The notes beneath the pieces were generated by a model. The model made no database searches and was not told the DNA's origin. It saw nothing but the letters and a program-made list of their open reading frames with translations. Below, in pieces: positions 43,004-50,639 of a stretch of 64,000 nt of DNA; positions within the stretch are counted from its first letter, which is position 1, and every line of letters begins with the position of its first letter. This DNA comes from JAIQFF01 sp963788505. Lineage in GTDB: Bacteria > Acidobacteriota > Terriglobia > Terriglobales > Acidobacteriaceae. Location: positions 12,077-76,076 of the forward strand of contig CAWBGY010000015.1 of the NCBI GenBank assembly GCA_963788505.1, read 5' to 3'. Made by a program: the position numbers and the translations under genes.

Positions 43004-43696
43004 TCATTCCCGGCTAACCTCCACGTCGTCTTCATGGCGCTTCAAGACAAGTGTGCCGTCCGGTAACAGGACCGTCGCTTGATTGTTCTTGAACTCCAGG
43101 CGTCCACCTTTGACTTTCGGATTCGTCGAAACCACATACATTTGTTCCGACCAGGGAACGAGCGTTCCCGCACTGATATGAATCAGGCAATCCGGAACGA
43201 TAAAGTTGAAGTTGTCGAGACGGTGATCGACATAGTCACGTCGTGCCGGGTTCGGAGGATCTGACCACTCTTGAAACTCATAGGCAATCGAATCCCGGAC
43301 ACTCTTGCGCATGGTCACAATCATCACATCGGGATGCACGGAGACGACTGCACCCCACGTAACATAGATTTGCAGACGTAATATTCCATTTCCATTTGCC
43401 GATGGAACCTCTCTTGCCGAATTAATTTGGTCCAGCAATTCCTTTGGAACGGCGTCAACAATCAGCTTGACACGCTCGGCCACCGGAACAGGCCCATTTC
43501 CTTCGTCCCAAAACACGTCTCTCCACGTGCTCTCGATTGTGGATTTTGTCTTAACCAAGCGGGTAATTCGAGCATTTGTGCCCGAGAGCGGAAGTGGGCC
43601 CGGCGTTGCGACTGGCCCCGAATCACATCCTGCAAGAACCACCACGGTAAGAACCATGAGCAGGTGGGCAATCCAGCGTTCTGGTTCTCTTGGCAC
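43004..43696 (-). CDS. Lipoprotein of unknown function
   Basis: A 230-residue protein whose signal peptide ends in the lipobox VVLAGC (Cys near residue 24). The mature part alternates strands (GILRLQIYVTWGAVVSVHPDV; LEFKNNQATVLLPDGTLVLK) and has no domain I recognise. GTG 43696 is selected since GAGG lies five bases upstream, while GTG 43702 overlaps that site. It is downstream of a 36-residue membrane peptide gene on the same strand. Confidence 0.7.
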   Translation of the reverse strand: MPREPERWIAHLLMVLTVVVLAGCDSGPVATPGPLPLSGTNARITRLVKTKSTIESTWRDVFWDEGNGPVPVAERVKLIVDAVPKELLDQINSAREVPSANGNGILRLQIYVTWGAVVSVHPDVMIVTMRKSVRDSIAYEFQEWSDPPNPARRDYVDHRLDNFNFIVPDCLIHISAGTLVPWSEQMYVVSTNPKVKGGRLEFKNNQATVLLPDGTLVLKRHEDDVEVSRE

Positions 43697-43757
43697 GATC
43701 ACCTCGCAATATTCGTCTTAATCCGCTGAACCACGCCGGAGGGGTTTTGAGTGGCAT

Positions 43758-43868
43758 TCATAGTACGTACATGCGAAGCATCCACCAGACCAGGAATATC
43801 GCGACTATGCCCCCGATGACGTGAACGACCCAGTCGCCAGCTGTTTTCGGCTTCCCAAAATTGAACAT
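43758..43868 (-). CDS. 36-residue single-span membrane protein
   Basis: The reverse frame from ATG 43868 encodes a short basic/amphipathic N-terminus (MFNFGKPKTAGDWVVHVIGG) and one strongly hydrophobic segment ending LVWWMLRMYVL. The composition is typical of real small membrane proteins. No Shine-Dalgarno is visible. It lies 61 bp upstream of the lipoprotein gene. Function unknown. Confidence 0.5.
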   Translation of the reverse strand: MFNFGKPKTAGDWVVHVIGGIVAIFLVWWMLRMYVL

Positions 43869-43925
43869 GCGGTCATGGTAGCAGGCGCCGCGCAGGTGGC
43901 GTAAAACTGCCATTTACATCAACAA

Positions 43926-44014
43926 TGGGACGTGCGGGAGGCGACGGGTTCAAGGGACAAGGTGGTCACATCCGCAGCCTCAGCTGGGGAGCCCGCGTGA
44001 TAAAAGGTGGCCCG
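43926..44014. repeat. Family D copy 3, internally deleted
   Basis: Contains the right third of the element (GCGGGAGGCGACGGGTTC, CAGCCTCAGCTGGGGAGCCC, GTGATAAAAGG) with the second hairpin deleted and the left half absent. It abuts the stop codon of the 44016 gene. Confidence 0.75.
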
Positions 44015-44015
44015 C

Positions 44016-44753
44016 CTACCTGGCACTGACTGGGTCCGCCGTTCCATCCGACCACCAGCCCGCGGGAACCATGAATACATCGATTGGTTCCGGAGCGCCT
44101 CTGAACTGTGGATTCAACATGACGGGAGAGTTGGACAGATCTGCGCCCCAAACCGCGCCGTCCATGAGTGGAGTGTAAAACATCAGGTGCGCCATCCAGT
44201 TGTGGGGGGCGTGATCGGTAAGGTACTGTTCTTTCGACATCATGTAGGACATAGCTCCAGGCTCCAGGGGCGGCAGCTCTTGCTTCATGAATGTCTTGAT
44301 GCCGTCGATGATCTGAGCTTTGGATTGACCGGCCAATACCATCTCCGTCCTTTTATACGTCATTGGCAGGATGGAGCGGGCAGCCGGCGGATTGAAGCAG
44401 ACCGGGCCTCGAAGTTTAGGGTTCCAAAAATTAGCAGACGATTCACCATCGAATGGGCCCATCCACCCTCGCTCCACGACACACACGAAACCGTTCTTGC
44501 CTTTGACTGCGGTTTCGTAGCCATGCCGTCCAAGGACGAGAACCTCGGCATCGCGCGAGATTGCCTCCGGCGCCGCACTCCGCGCCATGGCAATCTCGGC
44601 ACTTCGATCCGCCATCAGGTATTGGTCAAGCGGGGCCATGCTCGGATACGAAGCTTTGGCATCCTGTGCTTGCGCTTGCCACGCCGTGCTCAGCATGACC
44701 ACCAGCGCGAAGCTTCCTACGAGTGCGATCGTCCTTACGATCTTTCGGTCCAT
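44016..44753 (-). CDS. Secreted protein of unknown function
   Basis: A 245-residue exported protein (signal peptide ending WQAQAQ near residue 29). It contains AEVLVLGRHGYETAVKG, FVCVVERGWMGPFDG, HAPHNWMAHLMFYTPLMDG and FMVPAGWWSDG, with several His and Trp in conserved-looking clusters. AGAGGGAAA precedes the ATG. No family is recognised. Its leader contains the remains of a protein kinase start, so its promoter context appears secondarily created. Confidence 0.7.
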   Translation of the reverse strand: MDRKIVRTIALVGSFALVVMLSTAWQAQAQDAKASYPSMAPLDQYLMADRSAEIAMARSAAPEAISRDAEVLVLGRHGYETAVKGKNGFVCVVERGWMGPFDGESSANFWNPKLRGPVCFNPPAARSILPMTYKRTEMVLAGQSKAQIIDGIKTFMKQELPPLEPGAMSYMMSKEQYLTDHAPHNWMAHLMFYTPLMDGAVWGADLSNSPVMLNPQFRGAPEPIDVFMVPAGWWSDGTADPVSAR

Positions 44754-44755
44754 TG

Positions 44756-44844
44756 ATTTTCCCTCTCAGTGTCTTCTGCCTTCCAGACGACGCGTCTCCG
44801 AGTCTCTCGACGATGCAGTAGTGCGCGATGGTTTCGCCGATCAT
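44756..44844 (-). pseudogene. N-terminal remnant of a PknB-type Ser/Thr kinase
   Basis: From ATG 44844 the reverse strand reads MIGETIAHYCIVERLG, the standard beginning of acidobacterial Hanks-type kinases, then another frame continues RRVVWKAEDTERENQ, matching the VxxKAEDTxL strand after the glycine loop. The glycine-rich loop itself is deleted with a frameshift, and the remainder of the kinase is gone, replaced by the 44016-44753 gene. Confidence 0.7.
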
Positions 44845-44859
44845 GCCGCAAGCATGGGG

Positions 44860-45005
44860 GCTGGCCCACCCTTTTATCAGACTCTAGACCTGAGGCTGCT
44901 CCAGTCTTGCGCTTTTTGCAAGGGTGGGGATCACGGACGTTGCCCGCCAAGGGGCTTGTTGGGAGGGCGGACGCGACGGGTTCAGGGACAAGATGGCCAC
45001 GCCGT
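44860..45005. repeat. Family D copy 4, right part missing
   Basis: Begins with GCTGGCCCA and follows copies 1 and 2 through the first hairpin and the GACGCGACGGGTTC segment, then diverges; the closing arms are absent. It lies 16 bp upstream of the kinase remnant. Confidence 0.8.
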
Positions 45006-45104
45006 GGGGGCTGAGTGGGCAAAATTCTGGGCACAGTCCAGAAACGGCTACGATCGCAGAGACAGATGAAAAACTGCTAAGTGCATGACCTTGGAAGGGA
45101 AGAA

Positions 45105-45149
45105 TGGTGCGCCCTGAGAGATTCGAACTCCCGACCTTCTGGTTCGTAG
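45105..45149 (-). tRNA. 3' half of tRNA-Arg(ACG), fragment
   Basis: On the reverse strand the 45 nt comprise an intact anticodon loop (CTACGAA, anticodon ACG), the 3' anticodon strand CCAGA, variable loop, T arm GGGAG-TTCGAAT-CTCTC, acceptor AGGGCGC, discriminator A and encoded CCA. Homology stops exactly at the 5' edge of the anticodon loop; the 5' half is absent. This is the typical footprint of a tRNA-targeting integrase, i.e. one attachment end of a mobile element, past or present. Confidence 0.85.
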
Positions 45150-45418
45150 GGGAAAGGGTGAAAATCTAAATGCCTTATCGTCCGTTGCTTAGGGGCGGGC
45201 AAATTCTGAAATCTACCCTTAGTTGGGCTACGTGGGCTACGGTCTAAACCGGAATTTGAGTGAGTTCGGTTCCGGAGGGGATCCCAAGTCGAAATCGTGT
45301 TTAGCGACTCTACATAACCTACGCTTCCCAAAAACGGCGCACGGAGCCCATTTCAGATAGGCACCCGCCCTGGATACGTAGAGAAAAACACAGTTTTGCG
45401 TCACAGCCCTTTGGCTGG
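45150..45418. other. Non-coding stretch beside the tRNA fragment
   Basis: No gene recognised. An apparent frame ending in 'GREFESLRAHH' is only the antisense-phase reading of the tRNA fragment. Confidence 0.5.
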
Positions 45419-46168
45419 ATGATCACTGGTATCGTCCTACGGCCCGTCTTTGTATCGGGAGCAAGATCAGCGCTAGAGGCAGCCACTTATGTTGGCGCTG
45501 TTCGAAGAGTGAACAAATCGGAAATACTCAACCTCCAGGAGGAAACGACCAACCCCGATAGCGAACCTGACGGCCCGGTAGATACGTCATTCCCGTTCGG
45601 CCATAACAACGTTTACGGCAAAAGCGTCATCGACCCGCTGCGCGAATCTATTACCAACGCGCTGGCCAAGCAAACCGATGCGCGCGTGGCAAGCCTGCTG
45701 GCCGGAATCCCTGTACACGTGCGCCCGGAACTGCCGCCGTTGTCAATTTTCATGCGTGGCGGAGGCCCGAACGCGCACATTGAAACCGATTCAATGGAAA
45801 CCGCAAATGCGCTTGTGACTTGCGCGAACAAAAACGGCGGGCAAGTCACTTACCAAATGTTGGTCGATTTATACAAGAAAACATTGGAACACAGGCCGCG
45901 ATTCGTTGGGCTGGATTTATCAAACGATTTTAACCCGCTGCGCCAAACGCCGTCTTTGCAGGAAAAGCGAACTGCGATTGTTGCGGAAGTTCGTGACGAA
46001 CTGCTGGCAGATATTGGCGACGTAATATCGCAGGCATTGGCAACGCCAGAATCACAGCAGAAACAAGCAACCCTATCTGACGACGCGCGGGAAAGCATGC
46101 GGCGAAACTTTGACCGCGCCGCTGGCGGCGAAATCAAACCCGGCAAACCGTATCTGGTGGGCGAATGA
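45419..46168 (+). CDS. Unknown protein, first gene of a coupled operon
   Basis: A 249-residue product without signal peptide. Segments such as SVIDPLRESITNALAKQTDAR, VTCANKNGGQVTYQMLVDLY and HRPRFVGLDLSNDFNPLRQT look like a soluble globular protein. The stop overlaps the next gene by four bases (ATGA). No ribosome site is clear before ATG 45419, so the true start may be internal. The base composition is less GC-rich than in flanking genes, suggesting recent acquisition, consistent with the adjacent tRNA fragment. No domain recognised. Confidence 0.65.
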   Translation: MITGIVLRPVFVSGARSALEAATYVGAVRRVNKSEILNLQEETTNPDSEPDGPVDTSFPFGHNNVYGKSVIDPLRESITNALAKQTDARVASLLAGIPVHVRPELPPLSIFMRGGGPNAHIETDSMETANALVTCANKNGGQVTYQMLVDLYKKTLEHRPRFVGLDLSNDFNPLRQTPSLQEKRTAIVAEVRDELLADIGDVISQALATPESQQKQATLSDDARESMRRNFDRAAGGEIKPGKPYLVGE

Positions 46169-46347
46169 CCATTTGTGCGAAGTGCGGCAAAACCGTATTG
46201 GAACGCGGCGAAATGAACGTCTGGAAGTTACGTGTATGTGATTGTGCGGAAATTGTTGCCGCCGCGCCGCCCGAATCCGAAATCAAGAAAGCGTACAAAG
46301 GGCCGCCGCCCGGAACGTTCATTATTTTGCCAAAGGAGTACCAGTGA
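46165..46347 (+). CDS. Small zinc-ribbon-like protein, second gene of operon
   Basis: A 60-residue protein with CAKCGK at the N-terminus and RVCDCAE near residue 24, giving a CxxC...CxC metal-binding pattern, then a Pro-rich tail (GPPPGTFIILPKEYQ). Its start overlaps the upstream stop (ATGA) and its stop overlaps the downstream GTG (GTGA). Such mini zinc ribbons are frequent in phage and plasmid operons as nucleic-acid or protein adaptors; the role here is unknown. Confidence 0.65.
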   Translation: MTICAKCGKTVLERGEMNVWKLRVCDCAEIVAAAPPESEIKKAYKGPPPGTFIILPKEYQ

Positions 46348-46721
46348 AAATGCCAACCGATTTGTACATCAACATGCACCTTGACACTGACGGCTTTACC
46401 GATGCGGTAAAACGTGCGATACGAAAAGCCGTTGCCGAAACGCTGAACGATTTGGACAAATTCGTAACGCTGGAAACTGCGCCGCAGGAACCTGCTTATT
46501 GTGCCCGTAAATGCGGGCGCGCTGTTCGCGTAGGGCAAACCGTGTGCGATTCCTGCACACAGGAACGCCCCACGTTTGAACGCATGCGTCGTGCGGCATC
46601 AGGCGAACCACAGGAACCGGCAAACCCGGCAGAAACCAGCAACCCCGACGAACCCAAGTACCGAACCCACAACCAACCATATTGCGGCGTAAGCAGACCT
46701 AAGCACGGCCCGCCTAGCTAG
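46344..46721 (+). CDS. Zinc-ribbon-like protein, third gene of operon
   Basis: A 125-residue product starting at GTG 46344 with AAAGGAG nine bases upstream. The N-terminal half is helical (FTDAVKRAIRKAVAETLNDL); the middle carries YCARKCGRAVRVGQTVCDSC, a likely four-Cys zinc site; the C-terminal 45 residues are Pro/Asn-rich and disordered. The stop codon lies in a 12-bp palindrome GCCTAGCTAGGC. Function unknown; the tight GTGA coupling implies joint action with its two neighbours. Confidence 0.65.
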   Translation: MKMPTDLYINMHLDTDGFTDAVKRAIRKAVAETLNDLDKFVTLETAPQEPAYCARKCGRAVRVGQTVCDSCTQERPTFERMRRAASGEPQEPANPAETSNPDEPKYRTHNQPYCGVSRPKHGPPS

Positions 46722-46723
46722 GC
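46712..46723. repeat. 12-bp perfect palindrome over the operon end
   Basis: GCCTAGCTAGGC covers the last codons and stop of the third operon gene and is followed by CATAGCTGCC. A related dyad occurs at 47081. Confidence 0.6.
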
Positions 46724-46788
46724 CATAGCTGCCCGACGTTGCGTTATGGCCTGCAAATGTGGGCCAAGATATTGGAGGAAATAACACG

Positions 46789-46827
46789 ATGAAGACATCT
46801 GCCCGTATACAGTATCTGCGCCGATAG
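46789..46827 (+). CDS. 12-codon minigene with optimal ribosome site
   Basis: TTGGAGGAAATAACACG precedes ATG 46789, which opens MKTSARIQYLRR and stops. It may be a leader peptide, a regulatory minigene or a truncated gene start. Nothing downstream is clearly attenuated by it. Confidence 0.35.
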   Translation: MKTSARIQYLRR

Positions 46828-47488
46828 GTAGACTTGGCAACGCTACAAACCAGCGTGCCGGCCAACGCGTTGCACAGCCATAAACGACTGCCGAATCTAG
46901 CGCCGCGCCAATGCATGCTGCATGGCGCTGCGGAAAGCGAACAGCCAAACCCGGTAGAAACAACCAACACCCAACCCCACCGACCAGACACGTACAGGAA
47001 CCACATACCAGTACGGCTGGTGGTTATCGCACATGGCCAGCGCATTACACTGACTGTAGCCCGCGCGCCAGCCCACGCCGGCCTAGCATACTAGGCGTAC
47101 TATGGCTGCCAGCAGGGCGAACGCCTAGCGTATCAGCCGGGTCGCTGTACCGGCCCGCTGGCCGTACCACACCGTACCACATGTGTTGTATTCTGTGGTA
47201 CCAGTGTAACCCCTTAGTACACAGCCACATGGGCAGCCTATTGGCTAAGTGCTTTGTCGTCAGACATCTAGTGTTTATCATGCACTTGCCCGCAAGCTAC
47301 TGATTCTAAAGGGGTATGGGGGAGTGTTTTTTACCCGGCCATGCCCCTGCAAACCGTGCGCCCATACCTATTCGCACACTCGCGAATTGAAAATTCAGGT
47401 GGATGCCAGCAGCTGGACTGCGAAATGGCTTTTATGAGCTGTGTTAGTGCATCTCTAGCTGAAGGTCTGCACGTCCGAAATATGGCGT
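46828..47488. other. 661-bp non-coding tract rich in dyads and short repeats
   Basis: No convincing gene on either strand. It contains GCCTAG-CATA-CTAGGC (47081-47096), followed by CTATGGCTGCC as at 46721, and a cluster of GTACC words including two tandem copies of CCGTACCACA. A segment near 46950 resembles the coding sequence near 46620 (CCAAACCCGG.AGAAAC), hinting at partial duplication. Confidence 0.55.
47162..47181. repeat. Iteron-like tandem decamer
   Basis: CCGTACCACA occurs twice head to tail; another GTACCGG lies just upstream (about 47144) and the inverted TGTGGTACC near 47195. This spacing resembles binding sites of replication or repressor proteins. Confidence 0.5.
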
Positions 47489-48277
47489 CTAACGGGAATC
47501 TCTGGCTGATCGCGGGGCGTATCTTCCGGCAGGTACGAGACTCAACTTGGAAGAAGCCGGAGAGGATACGCTGCCTTTAGTGGTAAACGAGTCCAAATAG
47601 ACGGTGGTGCTGTTCGCCGAATTGTCGCCATTGATTTGGAAGTTGACCACTTGCAATCCTGGCGGGTACCAGCGCAAGGCAAAATTACTGAAACCAGACG
47701 CGTCAATGAAGGTTTGCACGTTCCCATCAAAGCTAACAGTATCGTAGGTCACCATGCCCGCGGCGTCTCGATGAAAGTCAAGAACCAGATGATGCCAAGT
47801 GTTGGCCGACCACGCCGCCTGGTCGCAGCCAAGGTTTGACGTATTCCAGTGTGCGCTGGTTCCTTCCCGAGTGGTGTATTTCCACTTGCCTACGCGGAAC
47901 GAACACTGCGTCCCATATATTACGGTTTCTCGATTCGGAAGCACCTGGTTGAAGTCGAACTCCAGATTGTTCAGATGTCGGACGTCCGTGATGAACAACC
48001 AGACATCAAAGGTGTAGTAAGTCGAGACGGTGTCAAGCGCCTCCAGTCGGCTGCTGCAGCGTTCTCCCCCGTACGCAGTCCACGACACATCGAAGCGCCG
48101 GGCTTGCCCACCTCTTGAGGGACTGGCCACCAGAGACGTGGTTCCTGTCGACGTTCCGTCGGTTCCGAGATCATGAGAACACTTCCACCAGGGGAGTGAA
48201 TCTATGTCTGACACGGGTGCCGCCAGTCCGACTGCTGCGGTCAGCAGGAGGGAGAGGAACAACCCGAGTTTCCACAT
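47489..48277 (-). CDS. Secreted beta-sandwich protein, possibly lectin-like
   Basis: A 262-residue exported protein (signal peptide residues 1-20, ending TAAVGLAAP). The mature chain alternates aromatic-rich strands: YYTFDVWLFITDVRHLNNLEF, WHHLVLDFHRD, GLQVVNFQINGD, STTVYLDSFTTKG, with three Cys (WWKCSH, GGERCSSR, GTQCSF). The order resembles concanavalin-like jelly-roll domains found in carbohydrate-binding proteins, but no catalytic residues are evident. It follows the propeller lipoprotein gene by 40 bp and is probably co-expressed. Confidence 0.6.
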   Translation of the reverse strand: MWKLGLFLSLLLTAAVGLAAPVSDIDSLPWWKCSHDLGTDGTSTGTTSLVASPSRGGQARRFDVSWTAYGGERCSSRLEALDTVSTYYTFDVWLFITDVRHLNNLEFDFNQVLPNRETVIYGTQCSFRVGKWKYTTREGTSAHWNTSNLGCDQAAWSANTWHHLVLDFHRDAAGMVTYDTVSFDGNVQTFIDASGFSNFALRWYPPGLQVVNFQINGDNSANSTTVYLDSFTTKGSVSSPASSKLSLVPAGRYAPRSARDSR

Positions 48278-48317
48278 CAGGCTCACGACAGCAGCTCTGG
48301 AGGGGCGGCGAGCAACC

Positions 48318-49988
48318 TCATTGGAGCAGGCCGTACACATTGAGTTGATTGACCGCGACGACATAGACCCGCCCATCAATGACTGTCGGGACGGCGAAGA
48401 CTGCCCCGGCCCCCAGAGAATCGCGCGCCGCGTTTTGTTGTGTGTTGTAGAGTTCATGGGCCAGGTTTGTGGCGTCGTAGGCGTGCAGCGTCTCGGTATT
48501 GTTTAACAAGTATTCCACCGTCCACACGATGCCCTGGCTGGCGCCATTTGCCGAAACCACCGGGATCGGCCCCCGGCCCTGCTGGCCATTTCCCTGGAAA
48601 ACAGTATTGGAGACCGAGGTTTGGGTGAGTTGGCCGTTAGTAAGATGGAAGGCGCGCAAATTGCTCCCGACCGAACCGATGTAAACGTATCCGTTCCAGT
48701 ACGTGGGAGTGCCGTAGATGCGAAGCGTATTGTTGACGTCCCACTGGCCGCACGGTGCGGGATTGAGGAGAACCTCCTGCGGAATCTGACTGTCACTTCC
48801 TAAATTAAAGTTTCCCATGTTATCGCGGTCGATCAAATAGATCCTCCCTTCCTTGCTGCCGGTGACCATCAAGTGCGAGTGCGGGCCGGCCTGATCGGGC
48901 AGCAGGATAGGCCCCCCGGAGCCGAGGTCTAGGTCGTTCTGATCGATGCAATCCTGGTTGTAAGGCATGAACCAATCCACCACCGAAAATGCTCCATTGT
49001 TCACTTTCAGTTTCAATATGGCGTCGCCCCAGTCGGGGCCGCCTTCAATGTTGAGATCGTGGCCGTCGCCAGTCTGCACATAGATGTTCCCTTGGGCATC
49101 GGCCGTGGGCGCGGACCCCGCCTGCCACAAGCCTGCACCCTCACTGTCGGGCGAGAAGTTCAGGACCGCGACTTGAGAAAGGGTGGCTGCGTTATAGGCA
49201 AAGATCCAACCGTGGTACGGCTCGGTATCGGAAAACGAAGCAAACGCGATGTAGACCACGCCGTTCACCAGTTGCAACGCGGCCCGCTGGTTTTGGGTGG
49301 GAGGGTGGAAGGCGACGTGGCCTTTTCCGTCTGTGTCAATTCCGGTGCCAGGCACAACGGCAGTAATCTCCTTCGGCCCGCCGAATTTTTCCGAGCCGGT
49401 GGTTATGTCCAGCGCATGCAAGCGATGGATCGTGACGCCGTTCTCTTCCGTCATCGCGGAGACGTAGAGGGTTTGCGTTGCGCCATCGATCACCGGTGTG
49501 CCGGTGATTCCTACGACCGGACCGATGCCAGTACGCCCCCCAAAATTGCCGTTCGCCGGCGTGATTCCGTTAGCAGGATCAATAAAGCTGCGCTGCCATA
49601 AGACCTGAGAGGGGTTTTCAGCATCGAGGGCGTAAACACTATCGTTTTCCGTGCCCAAAAAAATAACATCGTGCTTTCCGCCTGCGATGGCCAGGCCTCT
49701 TACGAACAGGGGTTCCGTGAAGACGTTTCCATCAAGGTGTGGCGACGCAGCCAGCCTTCCAAAAGTACTGGCATTTACATTGCTCGGGGTGAGAGTTGTC
49801 TCCCCGAGATTCGCTCCCGTGCCCGCAGGATCGATCTTGTACCTGAGAACTCCGGCGATGGACGAAGAGGGTGAAGATGAAGGCGGGTCTGAAGTCCCGC
49901 CTCCACTACCGAGGCCGCCGCCGCAACCAACCATATAAATACTTGCCGCAACTAGGGAGATCAAAACCACGCCCCACAGGCACCGCAT
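48318..49988 (-). CDS. Lipoprotein with PQQ-like beta-propeller
   Basis: A 556-residue protein with lipobox YMVGC (Cys22) followed by a Gly/Ser/Pro linker. Propeller blades are marked by repeats such as DSVYALDAENPSQVLWQRSF, GWIFAYNAATLSQVAVLNF, GNIYVQTGDG, GRIYLIDRDNMG, YVYIGSVGSNLRAFHL and VWTVEYLLNNTETLHAYD. It lacks the acidic/Trp docking set of true quinoprotein dehydrogenases, so it is more likely a structural propeller at the cell envelope. AAGGCTGAG precedes the ATG. Confidence 0.82.
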   Translation of the reverse strand: MRCLWGVVLISLVAASIYMVGCGGGLGSGGGTSDPPSSSPSSSIAGVLRYKIDPAGTGANLGETTLTPSNVNASTFGRLAASPHLDGNVFTEPLFVRGLAIAGGKHDVIFLGTENDSVYALDAENPSQVLWQRSFIDPANGITPANGNFGGRTGIGPVVGITGTPVIDGATQTLYVSAMTEENGVTIHRLHALDITTGSEKFGGPKEITAVVPGTGIDTDGKGHVAFHPPTQNQRAALQLVNGVVYIAFASFSDTEPYHGWIFAYNAATLSQVAVLNFSPDSEGAGLWQAGSAPTADAQGNIYVQTGDGHDLNIEGGPDWGDAILKLKVNNGAFSVVDWFMPYNQDCIDQNDLDLGSGGPILLPDQAGPHSHLMVTGSKEGRIYLIDRDNMGNFNLGSDSQIPQEVLLNPAPCGQWDVNNTLRIYGTPTYWNGYVYIGSVGSNLRAFHLTNGQLTQTSVSNTVFQGNGQQGRGPIPVVSANGASQGIVWTVEYLLNNTETLHAYDATNLAHELYNTQQNAARDSLGAGAVFAVPTVIDGRVYVVAVNQLNVYGLLQ

Positions 49989-50348
49989 GGACTCAGCCTT
50001 TCCGCTCTCAACAACACTGTCTTTACCCGGGGTGCAGGAACTAAGATGGGTGGGATTGTTTGACTATGGCTGCTGATCGCTCTTCCAAGTAACAGAAACA
50101 TGGTTCGCCCAAAAACCACCCCTTTTGATGTCTATGGGTGGCGGGCGGTTGGTTGAAGCCGCTCCAGTTCATCAGAGCGTTTTTGAATGGGGTGCTTTAA
50201 GGTTTGATCGACGGTAACCCGCCGTCATATTCGCGAACCCGACGCATTGCTTGGGACCTAATCAAGGTAACCTGCGTTGCAGGACTCTCGGAAAATGTAA
50301 AGGCGTCTCTATGCGGCGTTCCGCGTCGTCGGCGCTGCTTTTGCCTGA
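49989..50348. other. Non-coding spacer
   Basis: 360 bp upstream of the propeller gene; presumed promoter region. No gene or convincing promoter pair seen. Confidence 0.4.
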
Positions 50349-50588
50349 CTAAGCGGCTCCCTCGGACTCCCGACGAGACCATAACCCTACTTCTCGCTGC
50401 AGAACATCCAGGGCATTGAGCGCATCCGCGATGGCCTGCCTCTCCTCAGGCGTCCCGCCGTGGTCCAAGGAAAGCTCGCATTGCCTTTCAGAGATCGCGG
50501 CTTTCGCCGCCTGAATGTGTTCTTCAATCTTTGACCAGTCCGTTTGCAGGACGGCCTGCTTGTATGTTTCGTACCATCGGTATGTCAT
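50349..50588 (-). CDS. Small helical protein of unknown function
   Basis: A 79-residue protein (MTYRWYETYKQAVLQTDWSK; HIQAAKAAISERQCELSLDH; TPEERQAIADALNALDVLQRE). It resembles short conserved hypotheticals in acidobacterial genomes. ATG 50588 is taken since GAGG lies about ten bases upstream; ATG 50594 is an alternative. No membrane or signal segment. Confidence 0.65.
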   Translation of the reverse strand: MTYRWYETYKQAVLQTDWSKIEEHIQAAKAAISERQCELSLDHGGTPEERQAIADALNALDVLQREVGLWSRRESEGAA

Positions 50589-50639
50589 AGCCATAAACCT
50601 CGCTGGCAAAGCACAACGATTTGTTGCAGTGGTTGACGG

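Noticed and set aside
45077..45331. Reverse-strand frame of 84 codons ending in GREFESLRAHH
   Set aside because: The recognisable phrase is a translation of the tRNA-Arg 3' half, a well-known artefact.
45150..45420. Group I intron splitting tRNA-Arg at the anticodon loop
   Set aside because: No 5' half of the tRNA was found upstream on the reverse strand within 270 nt, so an integration scar explains the fragment better.
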